In this document: piece after piece, positions 8,556 to 17,007 of the stretch
How the letters are laid out: each line of letters begins with the position of its first letter
Position numbering within the stretch: the stretch's first letter is position 1
Assembly: GCF_002803155.1 (NCBI RefSeq)
Contig: NZ_NNBP01000009.1
Span: 124,001-188,000 of the forward strand
Length of the DNA stretch: 64,000 nt
Reading direction: 5' to 3'
From: Streptomyces sp. CB02959
GTDB lineage: Bacteria; Actinomycetota; Actinomycetes; Streptomycetales; Streptomycetaceae
The notes under the pieces: generated by a model
The model's database searches: none
What the model saw: only the letters and a program-made list of their open reading frames with translations
Told to the model about the DNA's origin: nothing
Position numbers and translations under genes: made by a program

Positions 8556-8624
8556 ATGAAGAAGATCGAACTCGCTGCCAAGCCGGTCCAGGGTCGCTCC
8601 ATCAAGGTGCACTACCAGCGCTGA
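8556..8624 (+). CDS. 22-residue putative precursor/scaffold peptide, copy 2
   Basis: A 22-codon gene. The peptide begins MKKIEL, then AAKPV, Q12, GRSIK, and ends V-H-Y-Q-R. A strong GAGAGGAG site lies upstream; an in-frame GTG directly before the ATG could add one residue. With copy 1 it defines a conserved core of KK, AAKPV, GRSIK and H-aromatic-Q-R. The invariant C-terminal end has nucleophilic or oxidisable side chains (Lys, His, Tyr/Phe, Gln, Arg), and Ser15 is shared. It stands first in a run of 12 rightward genes that includes an ATP-grasp ligase. By analogy with pheganomycin-type or amino-group-carrier systems, the ligase could add amino acids to the peptide; this is a hypothesis. Confidence 0.75.
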   Translation: MKKIELAAKPVQGRSIKVHYQR

Positions 8625-8642
8625 GCGCCCGGGTAGTTCGAT

Positions 8643-8667
8643 CGGGGGCCGGCCTGTCCGGCCCCCG
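8643..8667 (+). terminator. Attenuator-like hairpin after rightward mini-peptide
   Basis: A perfect 10-bp stem (CGGGGGCCGG at 8643-8652, complement at 8658-8667) with a 5-base loop, 18 bases after the peptide stop. It closely resembles the hairpin at 8037-8067, so the duplicated unit includes the palindrome, ribosome site, peptide and hairpin. Confidence 0.7.
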
Positions 8668-8712
8668 GTCACCCGGAGCCCGCTCCTGCCGCATCCAGGC
8701 CATTGAGGGGGC

Positions 8713-9285
8713 GTGTGGACGGTGGAAATCGACGAGCTCAAAAGCCGGATGGCGAGTGGCGAGCCCTATCTGGCCAGCGACCCCTCGTTACGGCCGTACC
8801 GCAAGCGGTGCGAGGAACTGCTGGACCGATTCAACGCCACGGCCCTCGGCGACCAGCGGCAAAGGGAAGCGATCCTTCCGGAGCTGCTGGGGTCCATTGC
8901 GCCGGGCGTGCGTGTGGTGCCCAGATTCCTCTGTGAATTCGGGTTCTTCATCGAGATCGGCGAACGGTCGCGGATCAACTTCGATGCCGTTCTTCTCGAC
9001 TGCGCGCCGATCACCATCGGCGCCGACGTACGGATGGGCCCCCGCTGCCAGCTGTACACCGCCAATCATCCGCACTCCGCCGAGCTGCGGCACGGCATGT
9101 GGGAGAGCGCGCAACCCATCCGGGTCAAGGACGGTGCCTGGCTCGGCGGCGGGGTGATCGTCCTGCCGGGCGTCACGATCGGCGCCAACACGGTGGTCGG
9201 GGCCGGCAGCGTCGTGACGCGGGACCTTCCGGACGAGGTGGTCGCCGTGGGAAACCCGGCGCGCGTGGTGCGGGCCCTCGGCTGA
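8713..9285 (+). CDS. Maltose/galactoside-type O-acetyltransferase (LbetaH)
   Basis: A 190-residue protein of the Maa/LacA/NodL family. The N-terminal helices (MASGEPYLASDP) match the Mac domain. A left-handed beta-helix follows, with hexapeptide repeats such as ITIGADVRMGPRC and VTIGANTVVGAGSVV. The catalytic histidine lies in YTANHPH, and the C-terminal VGNPARVVR is typical. Such enzymes use acetyl-CoA to acetylate a sugar or other hydroxyl (sometimes amine) acceptor. The GTG start at 8713 is preceded by GAGGGGG. It is the first larger gene after the rightward peptide and its hairpin, so it may modify a sugar or the peptide product. Confidence 0.85.
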   Translation: MWTVEIDELKSRMASGEPYLASDPSLRPYRKRCEELLDRFNATALGDQRQREAILPELLGSIAPGVRVVPRFLCEFGFFIEIGERSRINFDAVLLDCAPITIGADVRMGPRCQLYTANHPHSAELRHGMWESAQPIRVKDGAWLGGGVIVLPGVTIGANTVVGAGSVVTRDLPDEVVAVGNPARVVRALG

Positions 9286-9379
9286 GGCGTCGCGCGTCCT
9301 TCCCCGTTCCGGCCGCGGGACCGGCGTGGCGCCGCGCCACAACGGATTTCCCGGCTGCGCCGGTGAGGGATGGGGACAC

Positions 9380-10069
9380 ATGGATTGCTCATTCGACTTC
9401 GACGCGGTGGTGTTCGACCTCGACGGGACGCTCATCGATTCGGTGCGGCCGGATTTCCTGGCCTGTGCGGCGCTCTTCGAGGAATACGGCGCCGAGTTCG
9501 TCCCCGACTTCTGGGCGCGTGAAGTGTGCGGCCACGTGGGCGGCTACACGGCGCTTTTCGAGGTCCTTCGGCAGCGGGCGGCGGTCGCGTCGACCGATGC
9601 GGAGTTACGGGACCGGCTCGCCGCCCAGTGGGACCGCTTCTTCACTCCGGAGCACGTCACGCTGCTGCCGGGAGCGGGTGACCTGCTGGACGAACTCCGT
9701 TCTTCCGGGCGGAAATTGGCCGTGGCTTCGTCGTCCGACCGGGAATGGGTCACCCGCTGGCTCCGGCACTTCGCGGTCGAGCGGTATTTCCCGGTGGTCG
9801 TGTCGGGCGACGACGTGGCCAGGAAGAAGCCCGATCCGCTGCCGTACGTGAGGGCGGCCGCGGAATTGGGTGTGGCGCCGGAGCGGTGTCTGGCCGTGGA
9901 GGACTCGTTGGCGGGGGTGGCCGCCGCCAAGGCCGCCGGATGCACCGTCGTTGCGGTCCCGACCCGGCACACGCGTCATCTCGACCATGCGTCGGCCGAC
10001 CATGTCGTGTCGGACCTGCACGAAGTGCGGAGGCTGTGGCCGGCCCTCGGTCCGGTGCCGCCGCGGTGA
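9380..10069 (+). CDS. HAD-superfamily phosphatase / beta-phosphoglucomutase-like
   Basis: A 229-residue HAD subfamily IA hydrolase. Motif I is FDLDGTLIDS (Asp nucleophile near residue 12), motif II is the SSS stretch in AVASSSDREW, motif III is the lysine in ARKKPDP, and motif IV is VEDSLAGVAAAKAAG. A helical cap lies between motifs I and II, as in phosphoglucomutase-like and phosphoglycolate-phosphatase-like enzymes. It dephosphorylates, or moves phosphate on, a small sugar or acid phosphate. The ATG at 9380 was chosen because it places the Asp nucleophile at the normal distance. It lies between the acetyltransferase and the ATP-grasp ligase in one transcription unit. Confidence 0.85.
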   Translation: MDCSFDFDAVVFDLDGTLIDSVRPDFLACAALFEEYGAEFVPDFWAREVCGHVGGYTALFEVLRQRAAVASTDAELRDRLAAQWDRFFTPEHVTLLPGAGDLLDELRSSGRKLAVASSSDREWVTRWLRHFAVERYFPVVVSGDDVARKKPDPLPYVRAAAELGVAPERCLAVEDSLAGVAAAKAAGCTVVAVPTRHTRHLDHASADHVVSDLHEVRRLWPALGPVPPR

Positions 10070-10115
10070 AGGCGCTGTCTTTTCAGAGTGCGTGCGATCA
10101 GTAAAGGCGAGAAGA

Positions 10116-11363
10116 ATGCTAAAAGGTTACGTCGCGATCGTCGACGCGAGTCCCGCCGGCCTCTCGGGCGGCCTGGTCTCCGAGTTCGAGAAGGCCGGCT
10201 ACGCGTCCGTCCACGTGCAGAGCGTGCCCGTGCGCCCGAAGATGTACGAGAAGGTCGTGCCCACCGGCTATGTGGGCGAGGTCGTCCATGACGGCGACCT
10301 CGACCGCACCATCGAGCTGCTTTCCGCCTACCAGCCGGTCGCGGTCCTTCCGGACAGCGAGTTCGGTGTCCCCTTCGCGGATCTGCTCAGCGAGAAGCTG
10401 GGGCTGCCGACGAACGGGACGGACAAGAGTCTCGCCCGGCGCGACAAGTACGTGATGATCGAGACGATCAAAGCGGCGGGGCTGCGCGGCGCACGGCAGC
10501 TGCTGGTCCGGGACGCCGAGGAACTGGCCGCCTGGCACCGGGAACTGGGCTGCCGGATCGTGGTGAAACCGCTCAGCAGCGCGGGCAGCCAGGGCGTGCA
10601 CTACTGCGACACCCCCGAAGAGGCGGTGCGCGCGTACGAAGCGCTGGCCGGCACGGAGAACATCTTCTCGATGCCGAATGACACGGTGCTGGCGCAGGAA
10701 TACCTCGTCGGCACCGAATTCGCGATCAACACCGTCAGCCGGGACGGGAAGCACCATGTGTGCGATATCTGGACCGCGACCCAGATCACCGCGAACGGGG
10801 TCCTCGACCTCTGTGACGGTCTGGTCCTGCTGCCGCACAAGGGCGAGCGGATCGACCGGGTCGTGGCCTATTGCGAGCAGGTCCTGGACGCGATGGACAT
10901 CCGCCACGGACCGGCCCACATCGACGTCAAGCTGACCCCGTCGGGTCCGTGCCTGATCGAGATCGGCGCGCGCATGGGAGGCGGGTACACCGACCATTAC
11001 GCGCGGATGGGCATCGGGGAATCGCAGTTGAACTGGACGGTGGACGCCTATACCGATCCGGAGCGGTTCTTCGCGCGCCGCCCGGAGCGTTACGAGGTCC
11101 GGCAGTTCATCGCCGGCGCGCCGATGATCTCGCCGGTCGAGGGGACCCTGCGGGGATACCGGGGCCTCGACGACCTCAAGAAGTTGGAGAGTTACCACGG
11201 TGTGCGGGAATTCCGCCGGCCCGGCGACCGGATCGTGCCGACCGTCGACGACCTGACGTATCCCCTGCTCGTCGAATTGCGCCACGACGTGCTCGATGTC
11301 GTGCTGCGCGACCTCGCCACCGTCCGCTATCTCGACGGCAAAGAGTTCTACGACGTCGACTGA
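10116..11363 (+). CDS. ATP-grasp amino-acid/peptide ligase
   Basis: A 415-residue ATP-grasp protein of the type that forms amide bonds through an acyl-phosphate (BacD-like L-amino-acid ligases and carboxylate-amine ligases). The ATP-binding lysine and glycine loop are in VVKPLSSAGSQGV (about residues 153-165). A strand with EYLVGTEFAINTVS follows, and the Mg-binding glutamate is in LIEIGARMGGGY. The start at 10116 has a GGCGAGAAG site. It is the only clear amide-forming enzyme in this cluster and the prime candidate to act on the 22-residue peptides, either by extending them or by joining an amino acid to a sugar-derived acid. Substrates cannot be assigned. Confidence 0.85.
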   Translation: MLKGYVAIVDASPAGLSGGLVSEFEKAGYASVHVQSVPVRPKMYEKVVPTGYVGEVVHDGDLDRTIELLSAYQPVAVLPDSEFGVPFADLLSEKLGLPTNGTDKSLARRDKYVMIETIKAAGLRGARQLLVRDAEELAAWHRELGCRIVVKPLSSAGSQGVHYCDTPEEAVRAYEALAGTENIFSMPNDTVLAQEYLVGTEFAINTVSRDGKHHVCDIWTATQITANGVLDLCDGLVLLPHKGERIDRVVAYCEQVLDAMDIRHGPAHIDVKLTPSGPCLIEIGARMGGGYTDHYARMGIGESQLNWTVDAYTDPERFFARRPERYEVRQFIAGAPMISPVEGTLRGYRGLDDLKKLESYHGVREFRRPGDRIVPTVDDLTYPLLVELRHDVLDVVLRDLATVRYLDGKEFYDVD

Positions 11364-11406
11364 CCGTGCTCCCCCGGGATGGCCGAGGAGTGAGAGAGGA
11401 GAGTCG

Positions 11407-12489
11407 ATGACCGTCGCCGCCCCCGCAGGAACCGAGGGCTGGATACGTCACGTCCTCACCGTCCACTGGGGCGCCCGGTGGGGCGCCGGCGCACTGGCTC
11501 CGCTGACCGTCGGCGGCGCCGAGCCCCTGACACACACGGCGGGACTGTGGCACGTCACCGGCCCCGAAGCCGACCACGTCCTGAAGGTGCAGCTCACCGC
11601 CGAGGCCGTGCGCGCCGAGCGGTTCGCCCCGCTCAAGGAGCGCGTCCTCACCCACTGCCGCCGCCAGGGGGTCCCCGTCCTGCCGGTGGTGCCGACCGCG
11701 GACGGCAGCCCCGGTGCCCGGCACGACGGCGTCGTCTGCGAGCTGAGCCCCCGCAGCGACGGCACGGTCAGCACCGGCAGTCGGGCGCACGCCGCGGCGA
11801 TCGTCCGCACCGGGTTGGACCTGCGACAGACCCTCGACGGGCTGCCGCCGGGCACCGCCGACGAGCTCGCCACCATCCACCTGCCCCGGCTGGTCGAGGA
11901 GGAGGACTGGTCGGCGGCGCTCGACGACGCCGAGCGGCGGCTGCTGCCGAAGGCGGTGGCCGGCCACGACCGCTGGCACCGCGCCGCCGCCGCCGTGCTG
12001 CACGAACTGGCCGCCGCCGCACCGCTGTTGCGCCGCGATCCGGTCGGCGGGGCGTCCGGTTCGGCGGCGCGCCCGGCGGTCGTCCACGGTGACCTGCACC
12101 TCCAGCACTTCCTGCTGGCCCCGCAGGCCCCGGCACGGGTCGTGGCGGTGCTGGACTTCGACAACCTGCACGTGCAGGACCGGCTGCTGGACCTGGCCTG
12201 GCTCGCCGACACCGCGGTGCACGCCTGCGGCGACGACCTCGCCGGTGCCCGCCGGGTCGTGGCCGACTTCGCGGCCGCCGGGCGGCGGCGCGGGCTGCTC
12301 GGTCCCGGCGACACGGAACGCCTGATGCCGCTGCTGCTGGCGCACTCGCTGCCGGTGATCGTCGACATCGCCAAGGACATCCTCGACCGCGGCATCCTCG
12401 CCGCCCAGTGGCTCGACTACTTCGCACTGCTGTCGCCCGCACGGCGCCGCACCGTCCATCGCCTGCTCACCTGCGCCGACGGCCGCTGA
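11407..12489 (+). CDS. Aminoglycoside phosphotransferase (APH)-fold kinase
   Basis: A 360-residue APH/choline-kinase-fold protein. The catalytic loop VVHGDLHLQHFLL holds the catalytic Asp. The position normally filled by Asn in H-G-D-x-x-x-x-N is a His here, a deviation worth noting. The Mg-binding motif is VLDFDNLHVQD, and a long C-terminal helical part includes DLAWLADTAVHACGDD. The family phosphorylates small molecules (aminoglycosides, homoserine, methylthioribose) or, in thioamitide-type RiPP clusters, peptide side chains. It could be a biosynthetic sugar or peptide kinase or a self-resistance enzyme. GAGAGGAGAG precedes the start. Confidence 0.8.
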   Translation: MTVAAPAGTEGWIRHVLTVHWGARWGAGALAPLTVGGAEPLTHTAGLWHVTGPEADHVLKVQLTAEAVRAERFAPLKERVLTHCRRQGVPVLPVVPTADGSPGARHDGVVCELSPRSDGTVSTGSRAHAAAIVRTGLDLRQTLDGLPPGTADELATIHLPRLVEEEDWSAALDDAERRLLPKAVAGHDRWHRAAAAVLHELAAAAPLLRRDPVGGASGSAARPAVVHGDLHLQHFLLAPQAPARVVAVLDFDNLHVQDRLLDLAWLADTAVHACGDDLAGARRVVADFAAAGRRRGLLGPGDTERLMPLLLAHSLPVIVDIAKDILDRGILAAQWLDYFALLSPARRRTVHRLLTCADGR

Positions 12490-12561
12490 CCCCGGCCGCC
12501 CGCCGTCCCGAGCGCCCTCCCCCGCCCGCCGTCCGACCCACTCGCCAGCGAGGAGCTGCCC

Positions 12562-13878
12562 ATGACCACCGCCGACCCGACGCCGCTGTCCGCCTGGCCG
12601 ACGGACCTCTCCGCGTTCTGCTTCGAGGTACCGCACTCGGAACAGTCCCTGCTCTTCGAGTCCGGCAAGGGCATCCGCCTGTCCGACGCGGCGGGCCGCA
12701 GCTACCTGGACGCGCTCTCCGGCGTCTTCGTCACCTGCTTCGGATACGACTGCGAGCCGATCGTCCGGGCCGTCACCGACCAGCTGCGCACCCTGCCCTT
12801 CAATCCGCCGCTGCACGGCACCAACCGCGCCGCCCTGGAGCTGGCCCGGGCCCTCGTCGACCTCGCCCCGCCCGGCATCACCGCGGCGAAGCTCGTCAAC
12901 GGCGGTTCCGAGAGCGTGGAGGCGGCGGTCCGGCTGGCCCGGCTGTACCACCGCAGTCACGGCAACCCCGGCAAGGTGAAGGTCCTCAGCTACTACCACG
13001 GCTACCACGGAGCCACCTTCGGTTCCCTCTCCCTCACCGGGCGGCCCGACGTCACCCGGTTCGGGCCCGGCCTCCCCGGCGTCGTGCACGTGTGGCCGCC
13101 GGACTGCCTGGAGGAGTTCTGGGACGTGCCGCAGGAGCGGTCCGGCGCGCTGGCCGCCGCCATGATCGAGCGGACCATCGAGGCCGAAGGGCCCGACTCG
13201 GTCGCGGCGCTCGTCATGGAACCCGTCATCCACCTGCGCGGTATGGCGATCCCGTCGGCCGACTACCTCACCCGCGTCCGCGAGGTGTGCGACCGGCACG
13301 GCGTCCTGCTGGTGTTCGACGAGATCGTCACCGGCTTCGGCCGCACCGGGGCGCCCTTCGCCGCCCAGACCTTCGGCGTCACCCCGGACATCCTCTGCGT
13401 CGGCAAGGGCATCTCGGGCGGCTACGCGCCGCTGGCCGCCGTCCTCATGGCGGAGCACCTCGCGGCGGTCCTCGGCGAGTCCGGCGGGCCGACGTCGTTC
13501 GCCCCCTCGCACACCTACGCCGCCAACCCGCTGGCCTCCGCCGCCGGACTCGCCGCCGTCACCCACTTCCGCGAGGGCGGCTACCCCGACCGGATCCGCG
13601 AGCTGTCCGGGTACCTCGGGCCCCGGCTGCGCGATGTCGTCGGCGAGCGGGGGACGGTGCGCGCCGTCGGCCTGCTGTACGGCGTCAAGCTCGCCGGGGG
13701 CGCGGCGGACGTCGGCGAGCGGCTGGCCGCAGCCTGTCTGCGGCGCGGCCTGATCCTGCGCGGTCAGGACGACTGGGTGGTGCTGGCGCCCGCCTTCGTC
13801 ACCACGACCGCCGAGGCCGACGAGATCCTGCACACCCTCGGCGAGGCCCTCGACGAGGTCTGCGGGGCCCACCGGTGA
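12562..13878 (+). CDS. Class III PLP-dependent aminotransferase
   Basis: A 438-residue fold-type I PLP enzyme of the omega-aminotransferase/GSA-aminomutase class. The PLP-stacking region YYHGYHGATFG, the aspartate in VLLVFDEIVTGFGRTG and the Schiff-base lysine in CVGKGISGGYAPL are all present. Residues LVNGGSESVEAAVRLAR form the phosphate-binding turn. It swaps an amino group between a donor and a terminal aldehyde or ketone, here plausibly on a sugar- or transketolase-derived carbonyl. Its stop overlaps the GTG of the transketolase-like gene (GTGA), so the two are coupled. Confidence 0.9.
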   Translation: MTTADPTPLSAWPTDLSAFCFEVPHSEQSLLFESGKGIRLSDAAGRSYLDALSGVFVTCFGYDCEPIVRAVTDQLRTLPFNPPLHGTNRAALELARALVDLAPPGITAAKLVNGGSESVEAAVRLARLYHRSHGNPGKVKVLSYYHGYHGATFGSLSLTGRPDVTRFGPGLPGVVHVWPPDCLEEFWDVPQERSGALAAAMIERTIEAEGPDSVAALVMEPVIHLRGMAIPSADYLTRVREVCDRHGVLLVFDEIVTGFGRTGAPFAAQTFGVTPDILCVGKGISGGYAPLAAVLMAEHLAAVLGESGGPTSFAPSHTYAANPLASAAGLAAVTHFREGGYPDRIRELSGYLGPRLRDVVGERGTVRAVGLLYGVKLAGGAADVGERLAAACLRRGLILRGQDDWVVLAPAFVTTTAEADEILHTLGEALDEVCGAHR

Positions 13879-15650
13879 ACGCGCTGCGGGACCGCTTCGC
13901 CGGACCGGCCCGAGCGGCGCTGGCCCGGCTCACCCCGGCCGAAACGACCGTGGTGCAGCGGGAGTTGGCGGAGTTGGAGCGCGGCGGTCACGGGGGCGGC
14001 TCCCTCCTTGAGGGTCTGCGCAAGCTCGCCGCGCAGGTCCCGGAGCGGCTGTACACCGACAGCGCCGACGTCCTGCTGCGCATGCACGAGATAGCCGGCT
14101 CGGGCAACCACCAGAGCAACCTGTCGTCGCTGCCACTGGTACGCGCCTGTTTCGCGCTGGGCCTGGTCGACGACGAGGACGGGCGCGGACCGGCCGAACT
14201 CATCGTGGGCCGCGGCCACATCGCCCCCGCCTTCTACGCCGAGCACTACGTGCGCGGCACGCTGCCGTTCACCCCGCTGGCCACCCTCCACCAGGGCGGG
14301 CTCACCGGGGTCGTCCACCGCGACCTCGGCTTCCGCAACACCATGCGCTACAGCCTCGGCGTCGGCGTGGCCCAGGCGGTCAGCCTGGCCTGGGAACTGA
14401 CCCGGCGCGGCGAGGACCGCACGGTGGTGTGCCTGGCCGGGGACGGCGAGTTGCACGAGGGGGTCGCCTTCGAGGCGCTGCGGTTCGCCCACGACATGGG
14501 CCTGACCAATCTCGTCCTGGTCGTCGACGCCAACGCCAAGGGCATCGAGCCGCTGGCCAAGCCGGTGAACACCGGGTACCTCGGCGCCTACCTGGGCCGG
14601 GTGGTGGAGGCCGACGGCCGTGACGAGCACGCCGTGGCGGAGGCGCTCGGCGCGCTGCTGGCCGGCCCCGGGCCCGCGGCGCTGGTGTGCCGGACCCGCA
14701 AGGGCGACCACAGCTTCAAACCGGCCGGCGCCGCGACCGCCGCCCCGGCCCGGCCGACGTTCGCCGCGACCGCCGGGCGCATGCTCGCCGCCGAGCAGGA
14801 GCGCACCGGGCGCGACCTGGCCGTGTTCACCCCCGACATGGCCGCCCGGTTCGGGCTGCGCGGCCAGGTTCCGTACACCAACACCGGGTTGGCGGAGACG
14901 CTGACGGTCGGTATGACCCTGTCGCTGCCGGCGGACACCCTCAAGGTGGTGGCCACCGACGCGATGTACTACATGGACTCGCTGAGCATGCTCACCGAGG
15001 CGACCACCAGCGTGCGGAACCTGCTCGTCCTCGCCGGACGCAGCTGGGGTGCCTGGGGCGGCGCCCACAACGCCACCAACCTGCTCGGCCAGCTGCTCCA
15101 CACCCGGGTCCACGAGCCGGTCACCGCCGGGGAGTTCGCGGCATGCCTGGACCGGCTGCGCCGGGACCCGACCACCGCGCACGTGGTCAGCATGGTCGAC
15201 GCGCGGTTCGACCCGCCGTCCCGCGACTGCTCGGCCGACATCGACGGCGCGGTCTGGCTGACCCCGCCCGGCGGTGCCGGGACCGAGGCGGCCGTGGTGA
15301 CGTTCGGCTACGCGAGCGTCCTGGTCGAGCAGGCCAACCGGGACCTCGGGGTGCCGCATCTGCACTGTGCGGCGCTCGCCCCGCACCTCGCCCCCGACGA
15401 CGTGGCCGTACTGCGGGGCTGCCGGCGCCTGTTGAGCGTCGAGTACAACGGCGCGCGGGGCGGCTTCGGCGAGTTTCTGCGCGCCGAGTACCTGCTGCCG
15501 GTGGAGGTGCACGGGGTGCGTCGCGACATCGCCAACCAGGTGCACGCGCGCCAGCTGCCGCTGCACGGTATGACCCCGACCGTGCTGCGGGAACGCCTGG
15601 CGGCCCTGCTGAAGAGCCGGGAGGCCGGCCGTGCGCCTGCACACGCATGA
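13875..15650 (+). CDS. Transketolase-like single-chain ThDP enzyme
   Basis: A 591-residue protein with both transketolase halves in one chain. The N-terminal ThDP domain has GRGHIAPAFYAEHY and the GDG motif GDGELHEGVAFEALRFAH followed by VDANAKG. The pyrimidine-binding domain has FTPDMAARFG and YTNTGLAETLTVG with the activating Glu. A C-terminal fold with AAVVTFGYASVLVEQAN follows. Transketolases move a two-carbon ketol unit between sugars. In natural-product clusters, related enzymes supply C2 units or build unusual ketoses. Linked to an aminotransferase, an SDR and a phosphatase, it probably shapes a carbohydrate precursor. It overlaps the next gene by 20 bases. Confidence 0.85.
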   Translation: MNALRDRFAGPARAALARLTPAETTVVQRELAELERGGHGGGSLLEGLRKLAAQVPERLYTDSADVLLRMHEIAGSGNHQSNLSSLPLVRACFALGLVDDEDGRGPAELIVGRGHIAPAFYAEHYVRGTLPFTPLATLHQGGLTGVVHRDLGFRNTMRYSLGVGVAQAVSLAWELTRRGEDRTVVCLAGDGELHEGVAFEALRFAHDMGLTNLVLVVDANAKGIEPLAKPVNTGYLGAYLGRVVEADGRDEHAVAEALGALLAGPGPAALVCRTRKGDHSFKPAGAATAAPARPTFAATAGRMLAAEQERTGRDLAVFTPDMAARFGLRGQVPYTNTGLAETLTVGMTLSLPADTLKVVATDAMYYMDSLSMLTEATTSVRNLLVLAGRSWGAWGGAHNATNLLGQLLHTRVHEPVTAGEFAACLDRLRRDPTTAHVVSMVDARFDPPSRDCSADIDGAVWLTPPGGAGTEAAVVTFGYASVLVEQANRDLGVPHLHCAALAPHLAPDDVAVLRGCRRLLSVEYNGARGGFGEFLRAEYLLPVEVHGVRRDIANQVHARQLPLHGMTPTVLRERLAALLKSREAGRAPAHA

Positions 15651-17007
15651 CTACCGCGCGGCGGACTCCGACGGCATCGTCGACGGCGCGATCCTGATGC
15701 ACCGCGAGATGTCCGAGCTGCTGACCCGCCGGGGCTCCGTCGCGTGGCACGACCTGACCCGCGGCCCCGACTGCGTGACCGGGGTGGGCGCCGGGGAGAC
15801 GGTGTACGCGGGTTCGGGGCCGTACGCCTTCCTGTACCACCACTGGCGGGAGCGGACCGGCGGCGACTTCCGGATCGTCCGGGAGGTGCACACCGCGCTG
15901 TGGTCCGGCTACTGGGCCCAGGAGGAGCTGTGCGCGCCGTTGGTGCGCCCGGGGGACCTGGCGCTCTTCCCCACCGCGTACACGCGTGAGCTGTTCCTGC
16001 GGAACTTCCCCGCGCTCACCGAGGGGGGATCGGCGGTCGCCTACCCGATGCTCGACCGGATGCCGCGGCGCGCGGCCCGCCCCGTGCCGCCGGCCGGACG
16101 GCGCCTGCGCCTCGGCTACCTCGGCGCGCTCTCCCTGGCCAAGAACTTCGACCAGGTCCTGTCGGTCTTCGCCCGCTGCCACCGGGAGACCGGCGGGCGG
16201 GTGGACCTGGTGTGCGCGGGCAAGCCCAACGCCCCCCGCTGGGAGGCCGACGCGGTGCGGGCGCGGCTCCGGGCGGCCGGGGTGGCCGACGGTTCGGTCC
16301 GCATCGAGGGGGTCTGGCCGCAGGCCCGCCTCGCGGAGTTCTTCGACGGCGTCGACGTGCTGTTGTTCCCCAGTACGGCGTCGCGGGAGACCCTGGGCCG
16401 CGTCGTCGTCGAGGCCCTCGCGCACGGCGTGCCGGTGCTGGCCGCCGACGTCGGCCCGGCCGTCGAACTGCTCCCCGCCCGGAACCTGGTGCCCACCACG
16501 CTCGACACGGCCGGCACCTTCGACATGGGCCGGGTGGGCCCGCTCGGCCGGGTCGACGAGGACGCCCTGGTGGCGAAGGTCCTCACCCGCGACTTCGCCG
16601 AGGCTTCCGTGCGCTGCCCGGCGCCCTACACCGACGCGGCGTTCCTGCGGGCGCTCGGCGGCCCCCCGGCCCCCGTGGACACCGCCCACGACCGGGCCCT
16701 GCCGGCGGCGATCCGCGTCGCGCCGCGCACCGGTACCGACCCGGCGGAGCGGACCGCGGCGGCCACCCGCCTGTTCCGGGCGTTCTTCGAGCGCCGCGAC
16801 GACACCGTGACGACCGCCCTGGACGCACTGGCCGCCCGCACCGGCCGGGACGACCCGGCGCTGCGCCGCATCGTCGCCGCGCCGCACCGCAACCTCGCCG
16901 ACTACCGGGCCTTCCCCCGGCTGTTGGACGCCCTGGTCCTGCCCCCGCTGACCTACACCCTCGCACCCGCCCCGGTGGGTGCCACCACGATGGGAGACAC
17001 CGCATGA
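15631..17007 (+). CDS. Glycosyltransferase, GT4-like (GT-B fold)
   Basis: A 458-residue protein. The middle and C-terminal part follows the GT4 pattern. LRLGYLGALSLAKNFDQVLSV opens the nucleotide-sugar domain, VDLVCAGKPN follows, and the late ESTASRETLGR-like stretch reads FPSTASRETLGRVVVEALAHGVPV, the donor-binding E-x(7)-E region. The N-terminal acceptor domain is atypical and begins RLHTHDYRAADSDG. It should transfer a sugar from an NDP-donor to the cluster's product or an intermediate. The GTG start at 15631 lies inside the previous gene, and its stop overlaps the SDR start (ATGA). Confidence 0.8.
   Translation: MRLHTHDYRAADSDGIVDGAILMHREMSELLTRRGSVAWHDLTRGPDCVTGVGAGETVYAGSGPYAFLYHHWRERTGGDFRIVREVHTALWSGYWAQEELCAPLVRPGDLALFPTAYTRELFLRNFPALTEGGSAVAYPMLDRMPRRAARPVPPAGRRLRLGYLGALSLAKNFDQVLSVFARCHRETGGRVDLVCAGKPNAPRWEADAVRARLRAAGVADGSVRIEGVWPQARLAEFFDGVDVLLFPSTASRETLGRVVVEALAHGVPVLAADVGPAVELLPARNLVPTTLDTAGTFDMGRVGPLGRVDEDALVAKVLTRDFAEASVRCPAPYTDAAFLRALGGPPAPVDTAHDRALPAAIRVAPRTGTDPAERTAAATRLFRAFFERRDDTVTTALDALAARTGRDDPALRRIVAAPHRNLADYRAFPRLLDALVLPPLTYTLAPAPVGATTMGDTA

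Noticed and set aside
8085..8741. 218-codon minus-strand frame covering both peptide genes
   Set aside because: Only its last 22 codons are supported. The rest is the antisense of the rightward cassette and the divergent control region.
10116..11363. Idea that the first ATP-grasp is a graspetide (microviridin-type) cyclase
   Set aside because: Motifs resemble amino-acid ligases rather than RimK-like macrocyclases, and the mini-peptides lack the Thr/Ser plus Asp/Glu core of graspetides.
11176..13872. 898-codon open frame on the minus strand
   Set aside because: It runs opposite to the ATP-grasp, kinase and aminotransferase genes, has no domain, and is explained by strong GC bias at third codon positions.
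12408..13874. N-terminal extension of the transketolase-like frame across the aminotransferase
   Set aside because: The translation before 13875 is Arg/Pro-rich noise; the GTG at 13875 with GTGA coupling is the natural start.
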